A DNA stretch of 55,244 nt from Agathobacter sp. (GCA_022775045.1 JALFLB010000044.1:1-55244); one strand, 5' to 3'; counted from the stretch's first letter, positions 16,756-25,483 are shown. A program made the numbers and translations. The notes: generated from the letters alone by a model not told the origin.

Positions 16756-18489
16756 ATGAAATCGTCAAGAGATTTACAGAATGAATTACGCAGCATTGAC
16801 CATAAAAGTTACCCGGCATACAAATCCCTGCGGGGAGTCTATCAGTTTGACGGGTATCAGTTAAGTATTGACCATGTGCAGGGGGATCCTTTTGCGGCCC
16901 CTTCCCATATTAGTGTGATGGTGAAGGCAAAAGATGCTGCTTTTCCGGATTTTTGCGTAAAGGATGAGCTGACACGTGCGGCTTGTGCAGATTATCTGAC
17001 GCGGCAGTTTGGAACTCAGGTGAACCGCTACTCATTTCAGGCGAAGGGTTCCGGCAAAAGTGGTCTGATTTCCGTGACACGCTGTGGACAGGAGGTTTTG
17101 CAGCGCAGTGCATGTGAAGTGACGGAGAAGGAGATTATTGCAAGATTTGCGGTGGGATTTCCGGCAAATGGAAGAACCATTAATGCGCGGGAACTGGAGA
17201 AGATTCTCTTTGAGTATCTTCCGGCATGCGTGGATAAAGCATTTTATTATAAAAATCTGAATGGAAGAGAGCTTCGTGCTGCCATTGACCTGGCAGAAGA
17301 TCAGGCGGCAATCCGAAGTGCGTTGAGAGAAAGAAAACTTGTGGCATTTGTAGCAGACGGTTCTATTCTGCCGAGGGAGAGTGGTATTTCATCACGACCG
17401 ATGAAGGGTTCGGTGCCATTTACCTCACCGGATTCTTTGCGGATTACGTTAGATCTGCCACATAAGGGAACCATTACAGGCATGGGAATCAAAGAGGGAA
17501 TCACACTCATTGTCGGGGGCGGTTATCACGGAAAATCCACACTTCTTACTGCTCTTGAGCTTGGGGTCTATAACCATATTGCAGGGGACGGCCGGGAGTA
17601 CGTGATTACGGACGAGAGCGCCTTAAAGCTTCGTTCTGAGGATGGACGTTTCATTAAGGATGTGGATATTTCCATGTTCATTAACGATCTTCCGAACGGA
17701 AAGGATACGCAGCGTTTTTCCACGGAGGACGCCAGCGGAAGTACTTCGCAGGCTGCCGGGATTGTGGAGGGGATGGAGGCGGGCAGCCGTCTGTTTCTTC
17801 TTGATGAGGATACCTCGGCAACCAACTTTATGGTGAGAGATGCGTTTATGCAGAGTGTGGTCAGCCCTGACAAAGAGCCGATTACGCCGTTTCTTTCACG
17901 GGCGCAGGATCTGTATGGGAAAGCTGGGATTTCGACGATTCTCGTTGCGGGAAGTTCGGGCGCTTTTTTCCATATTGCAGATACAGTGATCCAGATGGAC
18001 AATTACACACCGGTGGATATCACAGAAAAAGCAAAGAAGCTTTGTGCGCAGTTTCCACTTTCTGATGAAAAACCAGCGCCTTTTGTTATGCCGGAAAGTC
18101 ATCGCGTCATGTCGGTTGATGCAAATGGTGCTGTTAAACGGAGGGATTACCGTACGGGACAGGTACGGAGCAAAGAACCAGAACGACTCAAAGTGAAGGT
18201 TATGGGCAGGGATGGTTTCTCTCTCGGAAAGCAGAATGTGGATCTTCGCTACATTGAGCAGCTGATTGATACGGAGCAGACTGCAGCACTTGGATTATTA
18301 CTTAAGTATGCGGTGGAGAATCTGGTGGATGGAAATCGTACACTTGCAGAGATTGTCTCATATCTAGACGAACAGCTTTCACAAAAGGGATTGTCTTTTT
18401 TTGCAGAGGGAAGTTATATTCCGGGAGGCTATGCGATGCCGCGGGTGCAGGAAATTTTCTCCTGTTTTAATCGTTACCGTCGTGTATAA
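16756..18489 (+). CDS. ABC-class ATPase, PF09818-like
   Basis: 577-residue soluble protein of the predicted ABC-class ATPase family (PF09818-like). The N-terminal 230 residues are family-specific (SYPAYKSLRGVYQF near 20; SGKSGLISV near 95). The ATPase part has Walker A GGGYHGKSTLL near residue 255, a signature-like region in SGSTSQAAG near 330, and Walker B RLFLLDEDTSATNFM near 346, with the double acid DED characteristic of the family. Start ATG 16756 has AAGGAG upstream and a 15-base gap after the VWA gene, so it is probably in the same operon. The family is widespread but its biochemical role is poorly known; a link with MoxR/VWA systems is inferred only from position. Confidence 0.85.
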   Translation: MKSSRDLQNELRSIDHKSYPAYKSLRGVYQFDGYQLSIDHVQGDPFAAPSHISVMVKAKDAAFPDFCVKDELTRAACADYLTRQFGTQVNRYSFQAKGSGKSGLISVTRCGQEVLQRSACEVTEKEIIARFAVGFPANGRTINARELEKILFEYLPACVDKAFYYKNLNGRELRAAIDLAEDQAAIRSALRERKLVAFVADGSILPRESGISSRPMKGSVPFTSPDSLRITLDLPHKGTITGMGIKEGITLIVGGGYHGKSTLLTALELGVYNHIAGDGREYVITDESALKLRSEDGRFIKDVDISMFINDLPNGKDTQRFSTEDASGSTSQAAGIVEGMEAGSRLFLLDEDTSATNFMVRDAFMQSVVSPDKEPITPFLSRAQDLYGKAGISTILVAGSSGAFFHIADTVIQMDNYTPVDITEKAKKLCAQFPLSDEKPAPFVMPESHRVMSVDANGAVKRRDYRTGQVRSKEPERLKVKVMGRDGFSLGKQNVDLRYIEQLIDTEQTAALGLLLKYAVENLVDGNRTLAEIVSYLDEQLSQKGLSFFAEGSYIPGGYAMPRVQEIFSCFNRYRRV

Positions 18490-18540
18490 AGATTAGCCGT
18501 CTGTGCCGATTTCTTTGGTAAAAATAAAACAGAGAAGCAA

Positions 18541-18569
18541 TTGACAATTTCTGGTTTGATGGATAAAAT
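18541..18569 (+). promoter_or_regulatory. Sigma-A promoter of argS
   Basis: TTGACA (18541-18546) and TAAAAT (18564-18569) are exactly 17 bases apart, 36 bases before the argS start. No T-box leader is present: the distance from the start site to the gene is only about 30 bases. Confidence 0.85.
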
Positions 18570-18604
18570 GAGACAGAAATCAGAACAATGAGGAGAATCG
18601 CAGA

Positions 18605-20392
18605 ATGAATACTTTGATAGACAATATTACCGATGAAGTCACGAAGGCTTTCGTTGCAAATGGGTATGATGAAAAATATGGTAAGGTGACACTGTCTAAC
18701 CGCCCGGATTTGTGTGAGTACCAGTGTAATGGCGCAATGGCGGCGGCAAAGGAGTATAAGTGTGCACCGTTTATGATTTCGGACAAGATCGCGGAGGCGC
18801 TTTTAGGCAATTCAATGTTTGAAAGTGCAGAGTCCGTAAAACCGGGATTTATCAACTTAAAGTTAAACGGCGAGTATCTGGCTCAGTATGTCAGTGAGAT
18901 GAAAGCGGATGAGGGACGTTTCGGCTGTGAGAAAACAGAGAATCCGAAAACCATCATTGTGGATTACGGAGGACCGAATGTAGCTAAGCCGCTTCATGTC
19001 GGACATCTGCGTTCGGCAATTATCGGAGAGAGTGTGAAGCGCATCGGTAAATTTATGGGGCACAAGGTGATTGGAGATGTGCATCTGGGTGACTGGGGTC
19101 TGCAGATGGGACTGATTATTGTGGAGCTAAAGGAGAGAAAGCCGGAACTAGTTTATTTTGATGAGAGCTATACCGGAGAGTATCCGACAGAGGCTCCGTT
19201 TACCATATCCGAGTTGGAAGAAATTTACCCGACTGCAAGTGGAAAATCAAAAGTGGATGAGAAATTTAAGGCAGCAGCACTTCAGGCAACCCATGAGCTT
19301 CAGCAGGGAAGAAGAGGTTATCAGGCTTTGCTTTCCCATATTTTAAACGTATCCGTTACGGATTTAAAGCGCAATTACCGCAATTTGAATGTTAATTTTG
19401 AATTGTGGAAAGGAGAGTCCGATGCGCAGCCGTATATTCCAGATATGGTGCAGATGATGAAGGATAAGGGCTATGCTTATATGAGCGAGGGTGCCCTTGT
19501 TGTGGATGTGGCAGAGGAGACTGATACCAAGGAGATTCCGCCTTGTATCATCTTAAAGTCGGATGGGGCATCCCTGTACAGTACAACGGATCTTGCAACG
19601 ATTGTGATGCGTGTTAAGGATTATAATCCGGACAGTATCATCTATCTGACGGATCAGAGGCAGAGTATGCATTTTGTGCAGGTGTTCCGCTGTGCACGCA
19701 AGACCGGACTGGTGGATGAACATGTACAGCTGAAGCATATTGGTTTTGGTACCATGAATGGCAAGGATGGTAAACCGTTTAAGACAAGAGATGGCGGTGT
19801 AATGCGTCTTGAGTATCTTCTGGATGAGATTAACGGAGAGATGTTCAAAAAGATCAAAGAGAATCAGAAGGAAAAGGAGAATCTCGATATCACCGATGAG
19901 GAGGTTGAGCAGACTGCAAAGACTGTTGCACTTGCAGCTGTAAAGTACGGAGATTTGTCCAATCAGGCAAGCAAGGATTATGTTTTTGATATTGAACGTT
20001 TTACTTCTTTTGAGGGGAATACAGGACCATATATTCTCTACACCATCGTTCGTATTAAGTCCATCCTGAAGAAATATGAAGCCTCCGGTAAGAGTCTGCC
20101 GCAGGGAGACATTCTTGGTGCGCATTCTGCAAGTGAGAAGAATCTGATGCTTGTTCTGGCCCGGTTTAATGCAATGATGGAGAATGCTTTTGAGGAGACT
20201 GCACCACATAAGATCTGTGCATATATATATGATCTTTCCAATGCATTTAACAGCTTTTACCATGAGACAAAAATTCTTTCTGAGGAAGACGAGGCAATTC
20301 AGATGTCCTATATTGGCCTTTTGATGTTGACAAAAGGAATTTTGGAGACCTGTATTGATGTTCTTGGATTTTCGGCTCCAGATCGCATGTAA
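18605..20392 (+). CDS. argS: Arginyl-tRNA synthetase
   Basis: Class I aminoacyl-tRNA synthetase that charges tRNA-Arg. It has the N-terminal additional domain, the HIGH-type motif in KPLHVGHLRSAIIGE, the KMSKS-loop equivalent in DGKPFKTRDGGVMRL, and the C-terminal DALR anticodon-binding domain (ending LGFSAPDRM). Length of 595 residues is normal. Start ATG 18605 follows GAGGAG. It has its own promoter and terminator and lies between the MoxR/VWA operon and spoIIIA. Confidence 0.95.
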   Translation: MNTLIDNITDEVTKAFVANGYDEKYGKVTLSNRPDLCEYQCNGAMAAAKEYKCAPFMISDKIAEALLGNSMFESAESVKPGFINLKLNGEYLAQYVSEMKADEGRFGCEKTENPKTIIVDYGGPNVAKPLHVGHLRSAIIGESVKRIGKFMGHKVIGDVHLGDWGLQMGLIIVELKERKPELVYFDESYTGEYPTEAPFTISELEEIYPTASGKSKVDEKFKAAALQATHELQQGRRGYQALLSHILNVSVTDLKRNYRNLNVNFELWKGESDAQPYIPDMVQMMKDKGYAYMSEGALVVDVAEETDTKEIPPCIILKSDGASLYSTTDLATIVMRVKDYNPDSIIYLTDQRQSMHFVQVFRCARKTGLVDEHVQLKHIGFGTMNGKDGKPFKTRDGGVMRLEYLLDEINGEMFKKIKENQKEKENLDITDEEVEQTAKTVALAAVKYGDLSNQASKDYVFDIERFTSFEGNTGPYILYTIVRIKSILKKYEASGKSLPQGDILGAHSASEKNLMLVLARFNAMMENAFEETAPHKICAYIYDLSNAFNSFYHETKILSEEDEAIQMSYIGLLMLTKGILETCIDVLGFSAPDRM

Positions 20393-20437
20393 AATCTATC
20401 CGGATTATGGAATAATTTCATAAGTGGCGCATAAGTA

Positions 20438-20476
20438 TGAGTCATAGGGACAAACACCCCTATGGCTCATTTTTTT
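20438..20476 (+). terminator. Intrinsic terminator of argS
   Basis: TGAGTCATAGGG pairs with CCCTATGGCTCA around a short A-rich loop, followed by seven T residues ending at 20476. The spoIIIAA ribosome site (AAGGAG) starts immediately after. Confidence 0.9.
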
Positions 20477-20491
20477 AAGGAGTGAAAGGAT

Positions 20492-21403
20492 ATGGATTTA
20501 CAAAATTATTTGCCGGTGGCATTTCGGACGCAGGTAGACGAAACGACCCTGCAGGGAGCTGAGGAAATACGCCTTCGTGTAGGACAACCGCTGGAAATCT
20601 TATATGCAGATGCAAAGAGTAGGAAATTCGGACGGCTGAATGCTGCACAGCTTCGGGAGATGCTGAATTATCTGAGTGGTTATTCGGTTTATGCGATTGA
20701 GGAAGAACTGCGTCAGGGTTTTTTTACGATTGAAGGAGGGCATCGTGTCGGGGTATCCGGCCGCACAAGTTATCAGAAGAAAGGACGTTGGAATGAGATG
20801 AATCTGCTATCCGATATCAGCGGACTCAATATCCGTCTTGCACGTGAGAAAAAGGGTTGCGCAAGGCCGATTCTAAAATGGATTTATCATGGCAGAAGAA
20901 TCTATCACACATTTCTTTTCGCACCACCGGGAGTAGGCAAAACAACGTATCTGCGTGACTGTATCCGTTGTCTTTCAATGGGGAGTACCAACAGAGAGGG
21001 ATTGAAAATTGGAGTAGTTGATGAGCGCTCAGAGATCGCTGCCTGCCATAGGGGGATACCGCAGAATGATCTCGGTCCCCGTACCGATGTCCTTGATAAT
21101 TGTCCGAAAGAACAGGGAATGAAAATGTTGCTTCGTTCCATGTCACCGGAGGTGATCGCTGTGGATGAGCTGGGACTTCCGGAGGATTTTTCAGCAGTTG
21201 CAGAGAGTGCCAAAAGCGGAGTTTGTGTACTAGGTACCATTCATGCCGGAAATGCGGCAGAGGTGCAGGAGAGACTGCGTGGGAACGGACTTGAGGGAAT
21301 CCTTGATGCTGTGCGGCTGGTGGGATTGCAGAGAGAAGAGGATGGAACACGCAGGATAGCAGTGTATGATGGAGTGGGGGAACTGTTGTGGGAAGGCTGT
21401 TAG
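20492..21403 (+). CDS. spoIIIAA: Stage III sporulation protein AA (ATPase)
   Basis: Mother-cell ATPase related to secretion ATPases, first gene of the eight-gene spoIIIA operon that builds the SpoIIIA-SpoIIQ channel between mother cell and forespore, needed for late sigma-G activity. Walker A is PPGVGKTTYLRDC near residue 150; Walker B lies in SPEVIAVDELGLPEDF; the C-terminal RIAVYDG is also typical. Length of 303 residues matches the family. Start ATG 20492 follows AAGGAGTGAAAGG. The operon is expected to be sigma-E dependent, but I could not identify a clear sigma-E promoter in the short gap after the argS terminator. Confidence 0.95.
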   Translation: MDLQNYLPVAFRTQVDETTLQGAEEIRLRVGQPLEILYADAKSRKFGRLNAAQLREMLNYLSGYSVYAIEEELRQGFFTIEGGHRVGVSGRTSYQKKGRWNEMNLLSDISGLNIRLAREKKGCARPILKWIYHGRRIYHTFLFAPPGVGKTTYLRDCIRCLSMGSTNREGLKIGVVDERSEIAACHRGIPQNDLGPRTDVLDNCPKEQGMKMLLRSMSPEVIAVDELGLPEDFSAVAESAKSGVCVLGTIHAGNAAEVQERLRGNGLEGILDAVRLVGLQREEDGTRRIAVYDGVGELLWEGC

Positions 21404-21903
21404 GAATCGGATTGATTCTGTCCGGTTGTGCAGGAACACTGATGGGCTGGTATGAGATGCAGAAAAAGCGGCAGGCATTGATGGAGGAGTGTATCCGGCT
21501 CTTTGCACATTGGCATTATGCGCTCGAACGTGAGCATATCAGGCTTTATGATTTTTTAGAGGAATATCCGGCGCGATTTGTGGAAGTGAAAAAACTGCTC
21601 ATGGAACTAAAAAACCTGCTGGAACAAAATTGTTATCAGTCGGGAAGAATTGCCTGGAAGAAGCTGTTGGAAGAAAATGATAGTGCTTTTCCTCTGACCG
21701 GGGAGGCGTGGCAGATTCTTGAAGATGCAGGGGATGCTTTTTTTGGAAATAACAGTCAGGAGAGTCTGCGCAACATTGAGATATGTATGCGGCGTATGGA
21801 GGAGGAACTGAAATCTGCACGCACGGAGCTGGTGAAAAAATGGAAGGTGTACATGCCTGTTGGGATGCTTGGAGGAGTGATACTGATTATTTTACTGGTG
21901 TGA
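21388..21903 (+). CDS. spoIIIAB: Stage III sporulation protein AB
   Basis: 171-residue protein with an N-terminal and a C-terminal hydrophobic segment (GIGLILSGCAGTLMGW; PVGMLGGVILIILLV) and an alpha-helical middle containing ALEREHIRL, as in SpoIIIAB, which resembles GspF-like platform proteins. It starts at GTG 21388 inside the end of spoIIIAA (16-base overlap), with GGAGTGGGGG upstream. Position two of the operon supports the call. Confidence 0.9.
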   Translation: MGRLLGIGLILSGCAGTLMGWYEMQKKRQALMEECIRLFAHWHYALEREHIRLYDFLEEYPARFVEVKKLLMELKNLLEQNCYQSGRIAWKKLLEENDSAFPLTGEAWQILEDAGDAFFGNNSQESLRNIEICMRRMEEELKSARTELVKKWKVYMPVGMLGGVILIILLV

Positions 21904-21922
21904 TACTGGAGAAAGGGAGGCT

Positions 21923-22117
21923 ATGAGCGTAACAATTATATTTAAGATTGCAGCCGTTGGAATTGTGGTTGCTGTGTTGAGCCAGATATTGAAACACAGT
22001 GGAAGGGAGGAACAGGCGTTTCTTCTGAGTCTTGCGGGGCTGATTATTGTTCTGTTCTGGATTGTACCCTGCATTGGTGATTTGTTTGAAACGATGGAAA
22101 CGCTTTTTGAACTATGA
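21923..22117 (+). CDS. spoIIIAC: Stage III sporulation protein AC
   Basis: 64-residue protein with two membrane helices (TIIFKIAAVGIVVAVLSQIL and a second near 32-52), the normal size for SpoIIIAC. The conserved SQILKHSGREEQAFLLSLAG stretch between the helices is typical. Start ATG 21923 follows AAAGGGAGG. Its stop overlaps the next start in an ATGA arrangement. Confidence 0.92.
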   Translation: MSVTIIFKIAAVGIVVAVLSQILKHSGREEQAFLLSLAGLIIVLFWIVPCIGDLFETMETLFEL

Positions 22118-22500
22118 ATATGATGTTGAAAATCGGGCTTGCCGGAATAACCGGGGTGTTTCTGGCACTCTTGTTGCGCAAGGAGAAAGGTGAATTTGCA
22201 ATGCTCATTGCTGTGGCGGCAGCAACTCTGATTTTTGGATATGTGCTTGTCCGGGTGCGAGCGATTACAGATTTTCTTGAGGATCTGGCAGGTAGGCTGC
22301 CCATTGAAAAAACTTACCTCACTGCGCTGCTTAAAATGCTTGGAATTACATATATTGCAGATTTTGCAACTTCCATTTGCAGGGAGGCAGGATATGGATC
22401 TGTGGGGAGTCAGATGGAATTGTTTGCAAAGCTCTCCATCATTGCTCTTTCGATTCCGGAACTGACGTATCTGATTCAGGTTATGGAACAATTTCTGTAG
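22114..22500 (+). CDS. spoIIIAD: Stage III sporulation protein AD
   Basis: 128-residue membrane protein with four predicted helices. GITYIADFATSICREAGYGS followed by a gap and LSIIALSIPELTYLIQVMEQ is characteristic of SpoIIIAD. Translation is probably coupled to spoIIIAC by the ATGA overlap. Confidence 0.93.
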   Translation: MNMMLKIGLAGITGVFLALLLRKEKGEFAMLIAVAAATLIFGYVLVRVRAITDFLEDLAGRLPIEKTYLTALLKMLGITYIADFATSICREAGYGSVGSQMELFAKLSIIALSIPELTYLIQVMEQFL

Positions 22501-22523
22501 TTTGGTAAAAGTGAGGGTAGTGC

Positions 22524-23663
22524 ATGAAATCAATAAAACGATATGTCGGAATCGTGTGTCTTTGCATCTGTATACTTGTACCCCAGAGGGTTTCGGCACA
22601 GGAGTATTTGGATGTCATTCTGGATGAGCTTAAGTTAGATGAAGTAGAGGAGAGCGTAGAACAGACAGAGGCATTACCGGATAAGATAAGTTTTGAGGAA
22701 CTGGTGGAGGCGTTTGTCCACGATGGAACAGAAGGCGTTGATGCATCAGTAATCTGCCAGTATGTGTTTGATTTGTTTTTTTATGAGATAGCAGCTGCGA
22801 AACCACTCTTTTTACAATTGGTTTGTATCTCTCTTTTGTTTGCCCTATTTGGGAAAATGCTTGTCACAAAGCAAAGTTATGTTTCAGAGCTTTCATTTTT
22901 TGCCGTGTATACGGGAATTATGCTTCTTTTGCTGCAATCATTTTCACTTATCGAAACGGTGGTGGAAGAGGGAATCGGGCGTATGGTGTCTTTTATGAGT
23001 GCCTTTATCCCAACGTATGCTACAACACTTCTTCTGGCAGGAAATGCTGCCTCAGCAGGAGTCTTTTATGAGATGGCCTTCGGATTGATTTATCTGCTGG
23101 AACTGGGAATGAAATTTCTGTTTCTTCCGGGAGTTTCGGTGTTTGTATTACTTTTGATGATGGATAATTTTTTTGAAGAGACCAAATTGTCAAAAATTGC
23201 ACAGCTTCTCGAGGACGGTATCCGGCTTGTGTTAAAAGTGGGGCTGACAGCGGTTGTAGGGCTTGGAGTTGTACAGTCGCTCATTGCTCCGGCAAAAGAC
23301 AGGCTTTCTACAAGTGGAATTTATCAAGGACTGGAGGCTATTCCGGGAGTTGGAAATACGATTGGAGCAGCGGGGGAGATTCTTGTGGGGTGTGGTATTA
23401 TGATTAAAAATAGTGTGGGTGCGGCAGCGTTAGTTTTGCTTTTGATTCTTTGTTTTGCGCCGATTCTTAAGGTGTTTTGTTTTTTTGTAATGTACCGTGT
23501 GACGGCTGCACTGCTCTGGCCCTTCTGTGATAAAAGGATTGCCCAGTGTGTGCATGATGTCGGCCGAGGTTGTGGAATCTATTTGAAGGTAATTGTGGAT
23601 GCCATGATTTTATTTTTTATTACAATATCGATGATCAGTGCCTCCACGAGTTTTATTTTTTAG
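22524..23663 (+). CDS. spoIIIAE: Stage III sporulation protein AE
   Basis: 379-residue polytopic protein. It begins with a signal-sequence-like segment ending in VSA (about residue 25), has an extracytoplasmic acidic stretch to about 75, and then at least six membrane helices. GLEAIPGVGNTIGAAGEILVG near residue 270 is a conserved SpoIIIAE segment. It is the large membrane component of the SpoIIIA complex. Start ATG 22524 follows GTGAGGG. Confidence 0.93.
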   Translation: MKSIKRYVGIVCLCICILVPQRVSAQEYLDVILDELKLDEVEESVEQTEALPDKISFEELVEAFVHDGTEGVDASVICQYVFDLFFYEIAAAKPLFLQLVCISLLFALFGKMLVTKQSYVSELSFFAVYTGIMLLLLQSFSLIETVVEEGIGRMVSFMSAFIPTYATTLLLAGNAASAGVFYEMAFGLIYLLELGMKFLFLPGVSVFVLLLMMDNFFEETKLSKIAQLLEDGIRLVLKVGLTAVVGLGVVQSLIAPAKDRLSTSGIYQGLEAIPGVGNTIGAAGEILVGCGIMIKNSVGAAALVLLLILCFAPILKVFCFFVMYRVTAALLWPFCDKRIAQCVHDVGRGCGIYLKVIVDAMILFFITISMISASTSFIF

Positions 23664-23672
23664 AGGTGAATC

Positions 23673-23987
23673 ATGCAGAGCATACTCGATTTTGTTAAAA
23701 ATTATTTTATTTTTATGCTGATTCTTTTCCTGTTTTCCTATTTGGCACCAAAGGAAAGTTATCGAAGATATTTTCATTTTTTTATCGGCGCGCTTATGGT
23801 GGCCATTTTGATGCGCCCGGTCCTTTCGTTTATAGACCGTGATGCAGCAGATGAATTCCGGGAGAAATTGTCAGGAATTGAGAAGCAGCTTTCCAGTATA
23901 GAATACTATGAAAAGGGGGAGAACATTTTTGAACAGTTTCTTTCAGATCCGGGAATGGCTGGAACACAGGATGAAGAAACGGAATAA
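23673..23987 (+). CDS. spoIIIAF: Stage III sporulation protein AF (short form)
   Basis: 104-residue protein with two N-terminal membrane helices (FVKNYFIFMLILFLFSYL; HFFIGALMVAILMRPVLSFI), typical of SpoIIIAF. Bacillus SpoIIIAF is about 200 residues and has a soluble ring-building domain after the helices; here only about 50 residues follow, so that domain appears to be missing. The frame is clean and ends inside the start region of spoIIIAG (17-base overlap), so this is not an obvious frameshift. Identity is supported mainly by order in the operon and the helix pair. Confidence 0.85.
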   Translation: MQSILDFVKNYFIFMLILFLFSYLAPKESYRRYFHFFIGALMVAILMRPVLSFIDRDAADEFREKLSGIEKQLSSIEYYEKGENIFEQFLSDPGMAGTQDEETE

Positions 23988-24462
23988 GACCGATTTTCTG
24001 ATTATGATATTGCTTGGCGTATTGTTGATGATCATCACAATTCCCACCGGTAGTTTAAGAAAAGAAAAGGATGTCAGTGAGAACGAACAGACGCAAAAAG
24101 AAGTGCAGTCGGAGGCGGATTACAAAGCTTCTATGGAAAAGCAGCTGGGGGAACTGATCAGTCAGATGGAAGGTGCCGGAAGAACACGGGTGATGATCAC
24201 ACTGGCGGATGAAGGAGAGACATACGTGGACAAGGATGTGTCCACTGATGAGAAGAAACGGGAAGAAAAAACCGTGGTATATGACACCGGGGATGGGGAA
24301 GAGCCTTATGTGATTCGTCGGGCATGGCCTAAGGTCGAAGGTGTCGTGGTGGTTAGTGAAGGGGGAGGAAATTCCAAGGTTGCAACAGAGATTTCCAATG
24401 CAGTCATGTCATTATTTGATATTGAGGCGCATAAGGTAATAGTAGTTAAAATGTCAGTGTAG
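23971..24462 (+). CDS. spoIIIAG: Stage III sporulation protein AG
   Basis: 163-residue protein with one N-terminal membrane helix (TDFLIMILLGVLLMIITIP) and a soluble ring-building domain. The segment MEGAGRTRVMITLADEGE and the later AWPKVEGVVVVSEGGG are conserved features; SpoIIIAG forms the large ring in the intermembrane space. The frame is open further upstream, but ATG 23971 is preferred because the protein then starts MKKRNKTD directly before the helix. It overlaps spoIIIAF by 17 bases; no strong ribosome site is visible, which suggests coupling. Confidence 0.92.
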   Translation: MKKRNKTDFLIMILLGVLLMIITIPTGSLRKEKDVSENEQTQKEVQSEADYKASMEKQLGELISQMEGAGRTRVMITLADEGETYVDKDVSTDEKKREEKTVVYDTGDGEEPYVIRRAWPKVEGVVVVSEGGGNSKVATEISNAVMSLFDIEAHKVIVVKMSV

Positions 24463-24473
24463 GAGGAATAATT

Positions 24474-25097
24474 GTGAAAAAAATAGTACATAAAAATCAG
24501 GTTGTAATTACAACGCTTGCGGTGTTGATCGCGATTGCAGGATATGTGACCTATGATCGGAAAAGTGATGACGGAAATGAGACGGCAAAAACTGTGGCAA
24601 ATGTGGAGAGCAATGTGAACGGAAATGATCTGGAGGAAGATTACAACATTCAGACCGATATCAGTGACGAGGATATGGTAGCTTCCGCTTCCACGGAGAA
24701 TGTTGAAAACCCAGGGGAGACAGTGCTTACGAGTGCCGGAGTTGGGGATTCTGACTATGCGGCAAAAGTAAAGTTGAACCGTGAGCAGGTTCGATCGAAG
24801 AATCGTGAGACGCTGCAGGCGATTATTGACAACGAAGCACTGGATGAAGCTCAGAAACAGGCGGCAGTGGATGAAATGATTACTTTGACAGAAATTTCAG
24901 AGAAAGAGTCTGCAGCAGAGACGATGCTCGAGGCAAAAGGATTTACCAATGTGGTTGTCAGTATGAGTGATGATGGATGTGATGTGGTACTTGATATGGG
25001 AGAAGTTACAGATGCAAAGCGTGCACAGGTTGAGGATATCGTCAAACGCAAGACGGGTGTGGAGGCAGAGAAGATAGTAATTACGCCGATTCAGTAA
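24474..25097 (+). CDS. spoIIIAH: Stage III sporulation protein AH
   Basis: 207-residue protein with one N-terminal helix (VVITTLAVLIAIAGYVTY), an acidic linker, and a C-terminal YscJ/FliF-like domain (LEAKGFTNVVVSMSDDGCDV; AQVEDIVKRKTGVEAEKIVI). SpoIIIAH binds forespore SpoIIQ. Start is GTG 24474 after AGGAGGA. It is the last gene of the operon; the following sequence is an antisense gene remnant. Confidence 0.94.
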   Translation: MKKIVHKNQVVITTLAVLIAIAGYVTYDRKSDDGNETAKTVANVESNVNGNDLEEDYNIQTDISDEDMVASASTENVENPGETVLTSAGVGDSDYAAKVKLNREQVRSKNRETLQAIIDNEALDEAQKQAAVDEMITLTEISEKESAAETMLEAKGFTNVVVSMSDDGCDVVLDMGEVTDAKRAQVEDIVKRKTGVEAEKIVITPIQ

Positions 25098-25103
25098 CGG
25101 ATA

Positions 25104-25397
25104 TTATTTCCTGAATTTTTTGATCCGGTATTTGATGGTGTTGCAGATGTCTCGAAGTTCATCTTTGTCGTTAAACTTGAATAACAGACGATAAATACCA
25201 GTGTCTTCGAAAAAACGGATTTCACCACTCTTTTTACATTGGTGAATCATGTGAAGCGCTTCTTTTGCTTCAGCGACACTTTGGCGGGCATCTGTCAGTG
25301 AGTGAAAGACACAGCCGACTCCGGCACGGAAAGAACTTATGGATGGATTGGAAAATGCAGTTAGAATTTCAGATTGAAATTTATGCAAGCATTTCAA
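25104..25397 (-). pseudogene. Remnant of a PucR/CdaR-type transcriptional regulator
   Basis: The 97-residue frame contains GVGCVFHSLTDARQSVAEAK and FFEDTGIYRLLFKF, which match the GGDEF-like (CdaR) domain of PucR/sugar-diacid regulators. Such proteins are usually 400-550 residues, with an N-terminal sensor and a C-terminal PucR helix-turn-helix; both are absent. The frame stops shortly after the domain with KKFRK. No ribosome site supports the Met, and the promoter of the next gene begins just beyond it. It is read here as a relic, possibly an earlier regulator of the adjacent operon. Confidence 0.65.
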
Positions 25398-25409
25398 ATA
25401 GAACCGATT

Positions 25410-25437
25410 TTGACATTTGGACGTTTTATATTATAAT
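25410..25437 (+). promoter_or_regulatory. Sigma-A promoter of the XRE-cupin regulator
   Basis: TTGACA (25410-25415) and TATAAT (25432-25437) are both perfect and 16 bases apart, 46 bases before the GTG start at 25484. Confidence 0.8.
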
Positions 25438-25483
25438 AAAACACAGTTGTCAATGGACAGTGGAAAAGGGAGGAAGAACGGTC

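Noticed and set aside
18490-18604. T-box leader for argS
   Set aside because: The promoter lies only about 30 bases before the ribosome site; there is no room for a T-box and no TGGN antiterminator bulge.
25265-25483. N-terminal extension of the XRE-cupin regulator
   Set aside because: The extension overlaps the perfect promoter and the antisense PucR relic, and it lies before the GGGAGGAAG ribosome site; homology begins at 25484.
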